From: Coix lacryma-jobi var. lacryma-jobi
Lineage: Eukaryota > Streptophyta > Magnoliopsida > Poales > Poaceae
Assembly (NCBI GenBank): GCA_009763385.1
Contig: CM019826.1
Coordinates: 96,642,848 to 96,706,847 of the forward strand
Direction: 5' to 3'
DNA: 64,000 nucleotides
Shown here: one piece after another, positions 1-10,678 of the stretch
Numbering within the stretch: the first letter of the stretch is position 1
How the letters are laid out: each line of letters starts with the position of its first letter
The notes under the pieces: generated by a model
What the model was told of the DNA's origin: nothing
Database searches by the model: none
The model's input: only the letters and a program-made list of their open reading frames with translations
Program-made: the position numbers and the translations under genes

Positions 1-1
1 C

Positions 2-1522
2 ACTCAAGACACATACCGTGTGGAACGGGACAAGGGAGCCCAAGAGGAAGAAAAGAAGAAGAAGACTATGGCATTCAAAGCTTCATCCTCCAAGAACAAG
101 AGCAAGGGCAAAGCAATGAAGGAGAAAAGTGATGATGAAGCAAGCACAAGTGGTTGTGAGATAGATGATGAAGAAATGGCTCTCTTTGTGAAAAGGTTTG
201 GCAAGTTCATGAAGAAGAAGGGCTATGGAGCAAGAAAGAGAATAGATGCAACAAAAAGCACATCTAAAAGGTGCTATAGATGTAAGAGCAAGGATCACTT
301 CATCGCAGATTGTCCATACTCTAGTGATGAAGATGATGATGACCGCAAGAAGAGCAAGAAGAAGGACAAGAAAGAGAAGAAAGAAAAGAAAGAGAAGAAG
401 AAGAAGAAGAAGAAGAAGAAGAAGAAGAAGAAGAAGAAGAAGAAGAAGAAGAAGAAGAAGAAGGGTGGATCCTATGTTGTGACATGGGATAGTGATGCTT
501 CTTCAAGTGATGATGATGATTCTAGTGATGATGAGAGGAAGACCACCAAGAAGAAGGCTATGGCTAGTCTTGCTATCTCAAGCAAGTCTTCTATCTTCAA
601 CACTCCATCGACATGCTTCATGGCTAAGGCCACTAAGGTATCATACGATGAGAGTGAAAGTGAGAGTGAGAGTGATGATGATGAGGAGTACTCAAAGGAG
701 GACCTCATCAGCATGCTACAAGATGCTCACTCTTACATTGAGACTAAGAGGAAGGAGTGCAAAGAATTGCGCAAGGCCAACAAGGCTCTTGAGCAATCCT
801 TTGATGAGCTCAAGTCTACTCATGAGAGGCTAGAGGAAGCCCATGGGAAGCTTGACCAAGCTCACACTAGGCTTAAGGAAGCCCACTCCTCCCTCCTTGA
901 TCAAAGTAAGATTGAGGATGTTGTAGAGACATGCAACGTAGGAGTAACATGTGATATTCTTGATGAATCTTTTTATGCTCCTATTATTGTTGCTCCCACC
1001 AATGCATCATCATCATCTAGCTCAACTAAAATGCCTACTTCTACTACATGTGATTCATCATTAGTGGTAGAAAATGAGAACCTTAAGAACAAGGTGTATG
1101 AGCTCACTCATGCTTTAGGCAATGCCTATGGTGGAGATGCCCGCTTGCTTAAGTGCTTGGGTAGCCAAAGATGTCCACTCAAAAAGGATGGACTTGGCTA
1201 TACCCCCAAGAAGGGCAAGGCCGCTTTTGCTCCTCACAAGACTAATTTTGTGAAGAGCAATGGTCGGTATTGCTATAATTGCAAGCAATCCGGGCACATA
1301 GAGCAAAATTGCTTTAACAAGAACAAAAATAAGAACAATGCTCATGTTTTATCTATTAGACTTGATTCTTGTTATATGCTTACAAAGGGCACTAATGGTG
1401 TGAAGGCTAAGTACATTGGTGCACCCTTGGTTGGCCCAAAGAAGAAGGCGATTTGGGTGCCCAAGAGCTTGGTAACTAACCTTGGAGGACCCAAAAAGAT
1501 TTGGGTACCTAAAAATAATTGA
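2..1522 (+). CDS. gag: Sirevirus gag, C-terminal portion (partial at 5' edge)
   Basis: The frame is open from base 2, so the protein starts upstream of the window. It encodes a nucleocapsid-type Gag with two CCHC-like knuckles: CYRCKSKDHFIADC (272-313; C-X2-C-X4-H-X4-C) and CYNCKQSGHIEQNC (1271-1312). Between them are a polylysine run (350-463), acidic-serine stretches rich in D/E/S, and a helical E/K-rich segment (about 700-900) that could form a coiled coil. Gag packages the element RNA in cytoplasmic particles. The frame ends at 1520-1522, before the protease, which lies in another frame. Two knuckles separated by long charged linkers are unusual for Copia as a whole but fit the large Sirevirus Gag. 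Confidence 0.85.
   Translation, partial: TQDTYRVERDKGAQEEEKKKKTMAFKASSSKNKSKGKAMKEKSDDEASTSGCEIDDEEMALFVKRFGKFMKKKGYGARKRIDATKSTSKRCYRCKSKDHFIADCPYSSDEDDDDRKKSKKKDKKEKKEKKEKKKKKKKKKKKKKKKKKKKKKKKGGSYVVTWDSDASSSDDDDSSDDERKTTKKKAMASLAISSKSSIFNTPSTCFMAKATKVSYDESESESESDDDEEYSKEDLISMLQDAHSYIETKRKECKELRKANKALEQSFDELKSTHERLEEAHGKLDQAHTRLKEAHSSLLDQSKIEDVVETCNVGVTCDILDESFYAPIIVAPTNASSSSSSTKMPTSTTCDSSLVVENENLKNKVYELTHALGNAYGGDARLLKCLGSQRCPLKKDGLGYTPKKGKAAFAPHKTNFVKSNGRYCYNCKQSGHIEQNCFNKNKNKNNAHVLSIRLDSCYMLTKGTNGVKAKYIGAPLVGPKKKAIWVPKSLVTNLGGPKKIWVPKNN
350..463 (+). repeat. AAG microsatellite in gag encoding polylysine
   Basis: A run of AAG with a few interruptions (GAA, GAC) translates to roughly 25-30 uninterrupted lysines ending in GGS. 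It is in frame with gag, so expansion or contraction changes Gag charge without breaking the frame. The opposite strand reads as polyserine/polyleucine, which is an artefact. Confidence 0.95.
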
Positions 1523-1533
1523 TCTCTTTGTAG

Positions 1534-2262
1534 GTGAACTATAAAGCGGGAGGAAGGCATTGGGTGCTTGATAGTGGGTGCACTCAATACATGACCGGAG
1601 ATGGAAGAATGTTCAAATCAATCAACACTAGTGGCAATGATCATGCGGATGCTATCACATTTGGTGACAACAAGAAAGGCAAGGTCAAAGGCTTAGGCAA
1701 GATTGCAATATCCAATGACTTGAGCATCTCCAATGTGCTATTAGTGGAATCTTTCAACTTCAATCTATTGTCTGTGGCACAATTGTGTGATTTGGGATTC
1801 AAATGCATATTTGGTGTTGATGATGTGGAGATAGTGAGTGTTGATGGAAGTGATTTGGTCTTCAAAGGATTTAGATATGAGAATCTTTATTTGGTGGACT
1901 TTGATGCAAGTGAAGCTCAATTGACAACATGCTTATTCACCAAATCAAGTATGGGTTGGCTATGGCACAGGCGCTTGGGACATGTTGGAATGAAGCAACT
2001 AAAGAGGCTAGTAAAGCATGACATGGTGAGAGGGCTAAAAGATGTTCACTTTGAAAAGGACAAGCTATGTAGTGCATGTCAAATGGCAAAGCAAGTTGGA
2101 AACACTCATCCTAACAAGGGCATGATGAGCACTACACATGCACTTGAGTTGTTGCACATGGACTTGTTTGGACCAACTACATATGCAAGTATTGGGGGAA
2201 ACAAGTATGGCTTTGTGATAGTGGATGACTATACAAGATTCATGGGTCTTCTTTCTCGTTGA
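1534..2262 (+). pseudogene. pol: Sirevirus pol part 1: protease, GAG-pre-integrase, start of integrase
   Basis: The segment begins with an aspartic protease signature (DSG at 1570-1578, in WVLDSGCTQYMTG). A GAG-pre-integrase zinc-binding region follows (WHRRLGHVG, then CSACQMAK at about 2065-2090), then the first integrase catalytic-Asp region (MDLFGP at about 2158). It is in a different frame from gag. The frame is lost near 2240, where the sequence continues in the +1 register (2225 onward), so a small indel has broken pol. In Copia elements this polyprotein supplies protease and integrase inside the virus-like particle. Confidence 0.85.
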
Positions 2263-3821
2263 CAACAGTGAAGTGTTTGGCATATTCAAAACCTTTATCA
2301 AGAGAAGTCAAAATGAGTTTGATAGAAGAATCAAGAAAGTGAGAGATGACAATGGAAGTGAGTTTAGGAACACAAGAGTTGATGAGCTATGTGATGAGTA
2401 TGGAATCAAGCATCAATTCTCGGCCAAGTATACACCTCAATACAATGGGATAGTTGAAAGGAAGAATAGGACACTCATTCATATGTCAAGATCCATGCTT
2501 AGTGAATACAATGTGAGTGATTCCTTTTGGGCCAAAGCAATCAACACAGCATGCTATTATAGCAACCGGCTCTATTGTCACCCTCTATTGAAGAAGACAC
2601 CATATGAGCTCCTCAATGATAGAAAGCCCAACATTGCATATTTCTAGGTCTTTGGGTGCAAGTGCTACATATTGAAGAAGGGCACAAGACTTGGCAAGTT
2701 TGAAAAGAAGTGTGATGAAGGGTTCCTACTTGGTTACTCCACTACAAGCAAGGCATATAGACTGTGGAACAACACATCAAGAATAGTTGAAGAAGTCCAT
2801 GATGTTGAGTTTGATGAAACCAATGGCTCACATGAAGAACAAGACAACCTAGATGATGTGAGAGGAACACAATTGGTGGAAGCCATGAAGAACATGGACA
2901 TTGGTGATATTAGGCCAAAGCAAGTGATTGACATCGAAGATGACAAAGATCAAGTGCTCTCTCCTCCAACCATGCATGACAATGATATTGCAAGCTCTAG
3001 TGGTTCTCAAGATCAACAAGATGCTAGTGCAAGTGCAAGTGCTCAACCGGAACAAGTGCTCCAACCAACACACATTGCAAGAGATCATCCTTTAGATCAA
3101 ATTGTTGGTCACATAAGAAGAGGTGTGCAAACAAGATCAAGATTGGCATCATTTTGTGAACACTACTCATTTGTATCATCTATTGAGCCAACCAAGATTG
3201 ATGAGGCTTTGACGGATGTTGATTGGGTGAATGCAATGCATGAAGAGTTGAACAACTTCACCCGCAATGATGTTTGGGAGTTAGTGGAAAGACCAAAGAA
3301 CACAAATGTTATTGGTACAAGATGGGTCTTCTGGAACAAGCAAGATGAAGATGGCATTGTTGTAAGGAACAAAGCAAGATTGGTTGCATAAGGATACACT
3401 CAAATGGAAGGTATTGACTTTGGAGAAACCTATGCATCGGTTGCTAGATTGGAGGCCATTAGAATTCTACTTGCATATGCTTGTTCTCACAACATCAAGC
3501 TCCATCAAATGGATGTCAAGAGTGCTTTTCTCAATGGATTCATCGATGAGCTAGTGTATGTTGAGAAACCTCCCGGATTTGAAGATTTGAAGAAGCCCAA
3601 CCATGTATACAAGCTCAAGAAGGCACTTTATGGGTTGAAACAAGCACCAAGAGCATGGTATGAAAGATTAAGGGATTTCTTGTTAGCCAAAGGATTCAAA
3701 ATTGGGAAGGTTGACACCACTCTCTTCACCAAGAAGATTGGAAGTGACTTGTTTGTGTTGCAAATCTATGTGGATGACATTATCTTTGGATCAACCAACC
3801 AAGATTTTTGTGAAGAGTTTG
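2225..3821 (+). pseudogene. pol: Sirevirus pol part 2: integrase core and N-terminal reverse transcriptase
   Basis: One frame runs from about 2225 to the insertion at 3821, with stops at 2645-2647 (TAG) and 3389-3391 (TAA). The integrase catalytic region includes DDNGSEF and NGIVERKNRT, the second Asp and Glu of the DDE triad. RT begins near 3200 (DWVNAMHEEL), passes FLNGF and ALYGLKQAPRAW, and reaches the YVDD active site at 3767-3778. It is cut just after TNQDFCEEF by the Tat element and resumes at 13427. The two nonsense codons and the earlier frame change mean no functional polyprotein. Confidence 0.88.
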
Positions 3822-5191
3822 TGTTGACACAAAATGTGGCGCACTGTGACTCACACACAGCAAGCCGAAAAGCGTAGCTTCAATCGGGTGCCCGGACGGT
3901 TGTAAATCCGGAGACGTGCCAGTCGGTTTGACCTGAAAACCAACAAGGGATGAAACTGTGAGAATAAAACTGGAACATGCCGGGTGAGACCAGACAGTTC
4001 CATATTTACGGCCCTGAAGCCACTTTTGACGACATACAGCTATAGAAGCTGTCTACCAAGCATGTTCATAGAGTCATTCGGCTGATATGAAAGAAAGCGT
4101 GTAAAAGTATTGACTGTCGAATACACATGTAAGAAAAGACACGCTTGAACAAGTAAGAATAAATTGAAAATTGACGTATAACCAAGATCGGCAGACTAGC
4201 TGAATTGGGGTCCATGAAGAAGGAACATGCAAACAAACACGATCGAACTAATCTAAAACCTGCATCTGCTGCACGATACCTAGTTTTATCAAAGCTCAAA
4301 CATGATTGACATGTATGAACCCACAACACGTAACAATCTAGATTAGAAATTAATTCGGCCATTATGATCATGCGATCTATAGGAGATGTCACAAAAAAGA
4401 CAAATATTAAAGCATAAGTAAACTTTGTAAAGAAAGGCCGAACAAAGTCAATCTAGATTGGGCAAAGGAGTGTTACAAAAATAATTAAACCATGCAACAC
4501 ATGATAACTTGATGAATCTACTAGATCTTGCCAAATCTAATAGAGCCGATAACTATCTCGCTTTTGCTAAACATATCAAGTAAACGCCTGTCGCACGGTA
4601 TTTACTCATAAGCAAAGCATAAGCAAAGACTTCTTGATCATTAACAAAGATCCGCCGCACGACCATTGGAAACAACCAAGACTACTTGCATCAAGTCTAA
4701 ATCCATCGCATGATACTAGACATGATAACAAGATTGTCGAAACTTACGGAGGTCGACGGATCGATGATTCCTCTCGAAGAACTCGACGACACGACAAAGG
4801 ACTCGAAGATGGCACGGGGCCGATTTGTATTGATATGGTTGTGAACTCTTTTTACAATAGCCAAGGGTTTATATTTATACCCTGGACGCAATACAAGTCC
4901 TAAGAGGACACGACTATGAAATATTAAAGAAAAATACAATATTTTTGGCCTTTGACTCCCTTCGGAATCTTCATTGCCTTAATTGTCGCAATTTTGTTGC
5001 CCGATCGGCTCTTGCTTCCATCGTTTCAATGGAAACTTCCCTTTTTTCAGAATAGCCGATCGCATAAGCAGTTGCCAAATCCTTGGAAACTAGCCGACCG
5101 CATGGACACTTGCCGAATGCCTCATACACCCATCTCTCGCATACTGGCCCATCTGTCATCTCCTTATACGTGCGAAAATCTGGTGTTAACA
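3822..5191 (-). repeat. 3' LTR of Tat element 1
   Basis: This 1,370-bp LTR matches 12052-13421 at a constant offset of 8230. It ends in TGTTGACAC / GTGTTAACA. A minus-strand TATA-like TATAAATA lies at 4872-4879, about 310 bp into the LTR in element orientation, supporting minus-strand transcription. Confidence 0.93.
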
Positions 5192-5203
5192 CATGCCCCC
5201 TAA
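5192..5203 (-). other. Polypurine tract of Tat element 1
   Basis: On the minus strand TTAGGGGGCATG directly abuts the 3' LTR. This is the plus-strand DNA priming site for reverse transcription and confirms element orientation. Confidence 0.75.
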
Positions 5204-5458
5204 TTTGGGGATAAATATTTATTCCAAAATTCCTTTCTCTCGCACTACTGACGTGGAACCTCCGGAAGCATCCACTCTCGTGGAAATTTTGCGTGCCATA
5301 ATTGCATTTCCTGTCGATTCACCTTTCAATGCACCCTTTGGGGTCTTTTAAGTCACCCTTCACTCCGTTTCGGCTTACACTTTCAAACTCCCCTGTTTCA
5401 ATCTCAAAACCAAGAAAAACCCTTCTTCTTCCTATCATCACCCAATCCAATCTAGAAG

Positions 5459-6118
5459 ATGTCTTCTGTGGCGAGCAAACATAGCTCCGAGCTCGGCGCT
5501 TCCAGCACTTCCAAGAAGAGGTTGCTCTCTTCTATTTTTCTTTTAAAATGAAGCAGCCGTTCTTACTTCGCTACTTTTGTTCAGGAAAATCGATGATGAT
5601 TTCTCCGAAAACCTGACTCAACAGGTCATAGACTTTCAGCTTGACCTGGAGGAGAAGGATCAGGAAAATACTCGAGTCTCCCGGGAGCATGATGTCGCTC
5701 AAAATCGGGTCGTCGGTGAATATTTTTCATCATTTCCGTCTTTGTTTCCCCTTCTTGGTTTTACTTATTCTTCCCCCTTTTAGCTCTGGAGGCAAAACTT
5801 CATGCTCTTGAAACTGTCGTCGCCAAGCTTGCCATTACGGCCAATGCGGCGGGTACAACAGCCTTGGATCAGGTGAACGAGGTCAACCGAATCCTTCCCG
5901 ACATCTCCAGGGCTGGCATGGGATACGGCGCAACGCTTGCCTTCAACGCTGTACGGATTCACTCTAGCGCCGATTATCGCAGATTCGACGTCTGTGAGCG
6001 GGGGCTGGAATACAAGGTAGAACATTTTGTGGATGACATGAAGGAAGTTGGAACAAATCTGGCTAATTCCTTCGACCATATTCTCCCAATTAGGCGTAGG
6101 ATGGGGTGGACAAACTGA
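5459..6118 (+). CDS. Antisense accessory gene A of Tat element 1 (predicted three exons)
   Basis: Reading against the element, ATG at 5459 opens exon 1 (5459-5520). GT at 5521 and TTCAG at 5584 bound a 64-bp intron; exon 2 is 5585-5715; GT at 5716 and TTTTAG at 5783 bound a 68-bp intron; exon 3 is 5784-6118, ending in TGA. The frame is preserved (phases 2 and 1), predicting 175 aa. The product starts MSSVASKHSSELG, has a Glu/Lys-rich helical middle (DLEEKDQENTRVSRE) and ends near LPIRRRMGWTN. I recognise no domain. An AATAAA follows at about 6150. Antisense ORFs between pol and the 3' LTR are known in Tat elements; their role is unknown. Splicing is inferred from sequence only. Confidence 0.6.
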
Positions 6119-6369
6119 TCTTCACTGTAATCTTGTACCCCCTTTTGTAAATAAAAAGTCCTTTTGTTTGATCCTTGAAATCAATCTGTGACTTATCCTT
6201 CGAGATCAATGCGTGTTTTGCTTCGTGCATTAATCATTGACTTTTATTTTTTGCTCCAAAGGCGATGTATATCTCATCAGCTATTGCTGACAATCATGTC
6301 AGTTATCTCTGTTCTGTAGGCGATCGTTGTAATCGGCTATTTTCAGATCTAGTGTTTCGAATCTCTTCT

Positions 6370-6525
6370 CAATTTTCCAATCCATGACGATGTTAGGATA
6401 GTACTTCTTAAGGAATTTTCCATTAAAATTCCATTGCCTGGAATAAAATATAGTCTTTCCCAATTCGAAAACCATTTGCCAAACTTACTGTCTTCGGTGC
6501 TAATCGATAATATGAGTCTCCGGAC
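6370..6525 (-). pseudogene. Duplicated integrase C-terminus remnant between the antisense genes
   Basis: The minus-strand reading (KFGKWFSNWE, then a frame-broken continuation ending near LRSTI) matches the C-terminal end of Tat integrase seen at 8047-8238 and at 31156-31300 (KWSPSWEGPY...NGRYLKKYFP). It is very decayed. Its position, just before gene A in element orientation, mirrors the other copy just before gene B and suggests a tandem duplication of an integrase-end-plus-antisense-gene module. Confidence 0.5.
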
Positions 6526-6823
6526 AATTGACCGAAACTGAACTCTTCATGTGGCAACAATTCTCAGCCGAATCCTATCGGCTTCCTGATTCTGGAGCCA
6601 CGATCTCCTCAAGTCAGCAAAAATCTGGCCCGGCCCAACAACGGCCCATAAATCATGAAAACCCTACTCTGACGCCTGGCTTTTCGGGGTGCAAGCCATG
6701 GTTCCATAAATACGACCCTATGCAGGCCATCATCTTCAACTTCAACCGAACAGTTTGACTTGCAATCCCTCCATTCCCCGGCTCCTAACTCAAACCAGAG
6801 AGAAACCCTCGCCTATATTTTCA

Positions 6824-7652
6824 ATGGCAGGCAATGGTGACCACGGCAAACGCCCTGCTGAAGCGGAAGGAAGCCGAGCACCGACTCGTCGGCGTTATGG
6901 GTAAAAAATTGGTTTATTGCCCCCCTGCGGTAGTTTTTCTTGTTTATCCGTTCCTAATTCATCGTTCATCTTCCTTCCAGGGTGAGGGCTTTCTTCAGTC
7001 AAACCCAGATTCCTTTTCCAGAAATGGCATCTCAACCGAGCCTTCCCACTCCCTCTTCTGGGTCATCAAATTCCTCTGAGTATGATGACTCACCTCGGTA
7101 CACCCGTTTGGACGCTCTCCGGTATCGCGAGGAGAGGGATAAGGCCCAGAAGGAGTTGGAGGACATATCCAAGAAGTACGGCATTGAGGACGCCGAATGG
7201 GAGGACCAGCGGAAGCAGCTCTGCAATGCCATTACCGGTTTGACATCTATCATTCATTTCATCTTCTTTCGGCCTCTCCCTGCATCACAAACTCATTCTT
7301 TTCTCTTCCAGCTCTTTCTGCGGAGAATGACCATCTGAGGGTAGCAGCGAACAGAGTTGCCGACAAGGTGAATGCCCACGGGAACTCAGCTGAGGTGTGC
7401 CTTGACACTACGGATGGCTGCATAGATCAGGCTGTCATCCAGGGTGTACACCTTGGCGTCTCCCTCGGGCTAGCGACGATGAGCTCTCGGACCAACGAGG
7501 ACTACTTCGTCCAACCGGTCGGCTTCGCAGGCGGATGCCCAGATGAAATCAAAGGTATTGAAGATCATCTTGAAGTCTATGATGACCATGCCTCTGCTCT
7601 CGCCGGAGTTACCAATCCGCAGTCCGTTCTGAATAGATTATTCCAGGAGTAG
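6824..7652 (+). CDS. Antisense accessory gene B of Tat element 1 (predicted three exons)
   Basis: ATG at 6824 begins exon 1 (6824-6900). Intron 1 is 6901-6980 (GT...TTCCAG), exon 2 is 6981-7237, intron 2 is 7238-7311 (GT...TTCCAG), and exon 3 is 7312-7652, ending in TAG. The joined frame is open for 224 aa, and the intron phases (2 then 1) match gene A. Exon 2 is Ser/Pro-rich (PSLPTPSSGSSNSSEYDDSP) then helical and charged (REERDKAQKELEDISKKYG). Exon 3 begins ALSAENDHLR, parallel to ALEAKLHALE in gene A. A TATA-like CATAAATAC lies at 6705-6713 and AATAAA follows at about 7677. No known domain is recognised. The clean frame contrasts with the ruined pol of the same element. Confidence 0.65.
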
Positions 7653-8046
7653 TTTGTACTAGGACGGATCTGTGAATGAATAAACGAAGTTGTTTTTCTG
7701 AATGATGTCTATTTGCATCTCCTGATTACCTCAGTGATTTTCCTGATTTCTTCGGAAAAACGCTTCCCGAATGCATGACGTCATCTCAGCCGATTAGATC
7801 TCGTTTTGACATGTCATGTCACCCGGCATCTTATTTACTGCGCTTCACCTTTCTCTCCTCCCGATAAACCTGCTAACTTGAAAAATGCTAGGGCCATCAG
7901 GGTTATGAACATTTTTTGTACTAAAGGCAACACATGTCATGTCGGCTATTCTCCAAACTCTTGGAGCATTTTTCTGCTAAAGGCGATGTTTTACATCGGC
8001 TATTTTGTGCATAAATATTCTTGAATCCACTCATGTACTGACTTCC

Positions 8047-8238
8047 ACACTGGGATGAAACTTCTTAAGAAATCTCCCATTAATAGCTCTAGAAAATTCT
8101 TCTCCCAATAAAGTCTTCAAAATATATGCATTGCCAGGCACATGTCTTACTATCCGAAAAAGGACCTTTCCAATTTGGAGACCATTTACCGAACGCTCTC
8201 CCTTTCATCCCAATCGGCAATATAACCTTCCAAAAATG
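8047..8238 (-). pseudogene. Integrase C-terminal fragment, Tat element 1
   Basis: The minus-strand translation reads GKWSPNWKGPFRIV, GNAYIL and RAINGRFLKKFHP, closely matching the integrase end of Tat element 2. The catalytic core and zinc-binding domain are missing: the fragment joins RNase H sequence directly at about 8238, which is a deletion junction. Confidence 0.8.
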
Positions 8239-8239
8239 G

Positions 8240-8585
8240 AAGGATCGACATTGATAACATATGTTTTATCACATCAAATTCAGAAACTATCACGCATTCG
8301 GCATTTAATAAGTAGTGTCGAAGCTTGGTATACGAGTCATACATACACAAACAAAGTTTCTCCGTAGCCAAATACCTCGTCTCTGGGTCTAACAGCTTTC
8401 GGCTAGGTTAAGCTATTACTTTTCCTTTTCTTTCAAATTCTTTTATAAGGGCCGATCCTATTGTTAGGCTATCGGCCGCCACGTACAACTTGAAAGATTT
8501 ACCAAGCTGTGGAGGAACCAACACTGGTGGTGCCTTCATGTATTCTTTAACTTCATCAAAAGCTTTCTGTTGTACGTCACTTCAC
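8240..8585 (-). pseudogene. RNase H (Ty3-type) fragment, Tat element 1
   Basis: The minus strand reads AFDEVKEYMKAPPVLVPP, LYVAADSLTIGSAL, LLDPETRYLATEKLCL and LRHYLLNAECV, parallel to the RNase H of Tat element 2 (PPVLRAPKRG, YIGRHLLDPETRYAHIEKLCL). A stop interrupts it at the position of the usual tyrosine after 'KVIA'. It follows the RT N-terminal stub with the RT core deleted. Confidence 0.8.
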
Positions 8586-8611
8586 ATGAATTTTTTAATC
8601 CTTCTTAAACT

Positions 8612-8803
8612 TCAGCAACGGAGAAAAAGGCAGAATTCTTTTTGAAGATTTATCAATTTCAATCTATACTCTGGATCCAGATTTGTACTGATATATATTG
8701 GTCTTGTTTCGGCTTCATCACCAACATTTATTTCTTCTAATTTACCAGCCGACACAAAACCTCGCCCCAACTTTCCTTCGTTACCATTAATTGGATTATC
8801 CAT
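8612..8803 (-). pseudogene. Reverse transcriptase N-terminal stub, Tat element 1
   Basis: The minus strand reads GKLGRGFVSAGKLEEINVGD and LDPEYRLKLINLQKEF, aligning with the region just before the RT palm in Tat element 2 (NKLGQGFTSADPLEQ; LEADYKIKLIALLKEY). The catalytic RT core (YIDD region) is absent; RNase H follows directly. Confidence 0.75.
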
Positions 8804-8839
8804 TTAAAAATTGCTCTGAGAGCCGACTGCTCGGATCGA

Positions 8840-9334
8840 CTATTGGTCCTTGTCGAAAACATTTACAGGACCTTCTTTCCAAACTCTTCCAGAGAAGCAC
8901 TCGACACCATCATATTCCCAGTAAACGGGCTCTGCAGTAGCAACACTCACTGAATCATCAGCATGGACAACTTTGATGTCATCTCCAATCCACTGGATGA
9001 GGATTTGATGCATAGTTGATGGAATGCAGCAGTTTGCATGTATACAATCCCTTCCTAAGAGTAAACTATATGCCCCCTTGCCATCGATGACGAAGAAGGT
9101 AGTAATCAAAGTTTTTGACCTGATCGTCAATTCAACATGAACCGCCCCTCGAGTATCAGACGGATTGCCAGCAAAGTCCCTTAACACCATGTCAGTTTTC
9201 AATAACTCCTCACTTGCCATCCCAAGCTTCCTGAAGGTAGTATATGGCATGATATTTATGGCAGCTCCCCTGTCAATAAACATTTTGGTTAATGGCTTGC
9301 CATTAATGTACCCCTTCACATAAAGCGGCTTCAA
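8840..9334 (-). pseudogene. Aspartic protease domain, Tat element 1, active site altered
   Basis: This is a retropepsin-like domain of about 165 aa: LKPLYVKGYINGKPLTKMFI leads into the active-site loop, then LLLGRDCIHANCCIPSTMHQ near the C-terminal flap. The catalytic triad reads D-R-G (FIDRGAAINIMPY) where Tat element 2 has D-S-G. The Asp remains but the Ser is replaced, so activity is doubtful. Gag cleavage would be its role in the particle. The upstream linker to gag is broken by stops (about 9340-9470). Confidence 0.8.
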
Positions 9335-9469
9335 GTGTCGATGCTTGGCTGGTTTATCGAAAACTGCCCGCTGGGTCAGAACGAGCTAAGCCATCAGATC
9401 TTGGTATTCGTCTTCGTCAAAATCCGAATACACCTCTTCTTGGACATTTTGATCTCCGGGAGCTATGAA

Positions 9470-10489
9470 TTATGATGGGAGAAAAAATGTCATGCATGCA
9501 TTAGCCGAACGATCATCCTCATCAGGCTTTTCTTTAGGACGCCAAATTTGTCTTGTTTTGGTGCCTGCTTGTGCCAATTCTTTGTTTCTTAGGCGTTGCA
9601 CCCTTCTTTTCTGGCTCTTTCTCAATCCTGGTGGACACCATTGTCCTTTCTGCCAAACATATTCACGGTACTCCTCCTCAGTGCGAGCCCAATCTCGATC
9701 GACAAATCCTTTCCCTTGCCGATTTTCGGAATTACCCATTTTTAAGCGTTGATCGTCCTTGAGGGATTGCACCCCAAGTCTCTCATGGACCGAACGGCGG
9801 TTGACTCGAGACTGCCTATATTCAAAATATTGACAACTGCATTCGGGGCAATTGTTCTTAGCAGGCAGCTTCAAGCCTTCATTCCAACAATATTTGAAGA
9901 ATGAGCACCCCCAATGAGATTGCTCTTGCTCTCTCATATATTCTTGTTCTTCTCGGTACGTCTTCTCTTCGTACTTCCATTGCTCCTCTATGAACTCTTG
10001 TTCTTCATAAAATTTTTGCTTCTGGTATCGTTCCTGCTCCCGACGCCATTTGTTCAACAAAATACATGTCGTGACCCTAGGCCTGGAAGCTTCACCCCTT
10101 TTAGTTCGGCTGTTCTGGAAACGAACCTGTTGCCGAAATTCTTCATTTGTGATATGTCGATCGGGGTCAACAGCACCGGTCTTTCTTGCTCTATCGGAGG
10201 TTAATACCTTCATCTTGCTTTTGCCCATGGGGTCATCTGCATTAACCATATTAACGGAGAAAGATACGGTATTCTGTCCAAAAGGGCTACCATCAATTTT
10301 CATTTTTCCATCGAACTTCAAATGCCCTTCCTGGATAGCCTTGTGGATCCGCACTCTAAACACTCGACAATCATTTATAGAGTGAGATCTGGTATTATGG
10401 AAACCACAATACTTCTTGTCTTTAACTCCCTCAGGGTGCAGCATGGGATGGCCTTCCGGCAGCTTGATGCGTCCTTCTTTCAACAACAA
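9470..10489 (-). pseudogene. gag: Gag C-terminal region with CX2H-type knuckle, Tat element 1
   Basis: A 339-aa frame opens LLKEGRIKLPEGHPML and carries KKYCGFHNTRSHSINDC, the variant knuckle of Tat Gags (C-X2-H-X4-H-X4-C), followed by RVFRVRIHKAIQEGHLKF. The rest is low-complexity Glu/Gln/Arg-rich linker (EEQEFIEEQWKYEE) with WCPPGLRKSQKRR. Tat element 2 has the same order with RWCPPGLTKTQRR. It is separated from gag proper (10679) by an in-frame stop near 10545. Confidence 0.75.
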
Positions 10490-10678
10490 TTCAAATAGCT
10501 TATCTGATTTGGAAACATCAAAGTCATAGGTACCCTTTTGCTACCTCACCCATCGTTGATTGACTTGAGTCGGCTCCTTCGTCCAGACTAACTCAGCTGC
10601 AGCTATCTCATCCTCGTCATCATACTCCATTGCTTCTTCTAAGAAAGCCTGATACATTTCACTAGCCACATCTCCTTT

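Noticed and set aside
246..714. ORFs encoding polyarginine, polyserine and polyleucine over the AAG repeat
   Set aside because: Other-frame readings of the microsatellite inside gag.
3822..5191. Minus-strand ORFs of 80-108 aa repeated at 12296-13389
   Set aside because: They are within the two LTR copies of Tat element 1 and have no recognisable domain.
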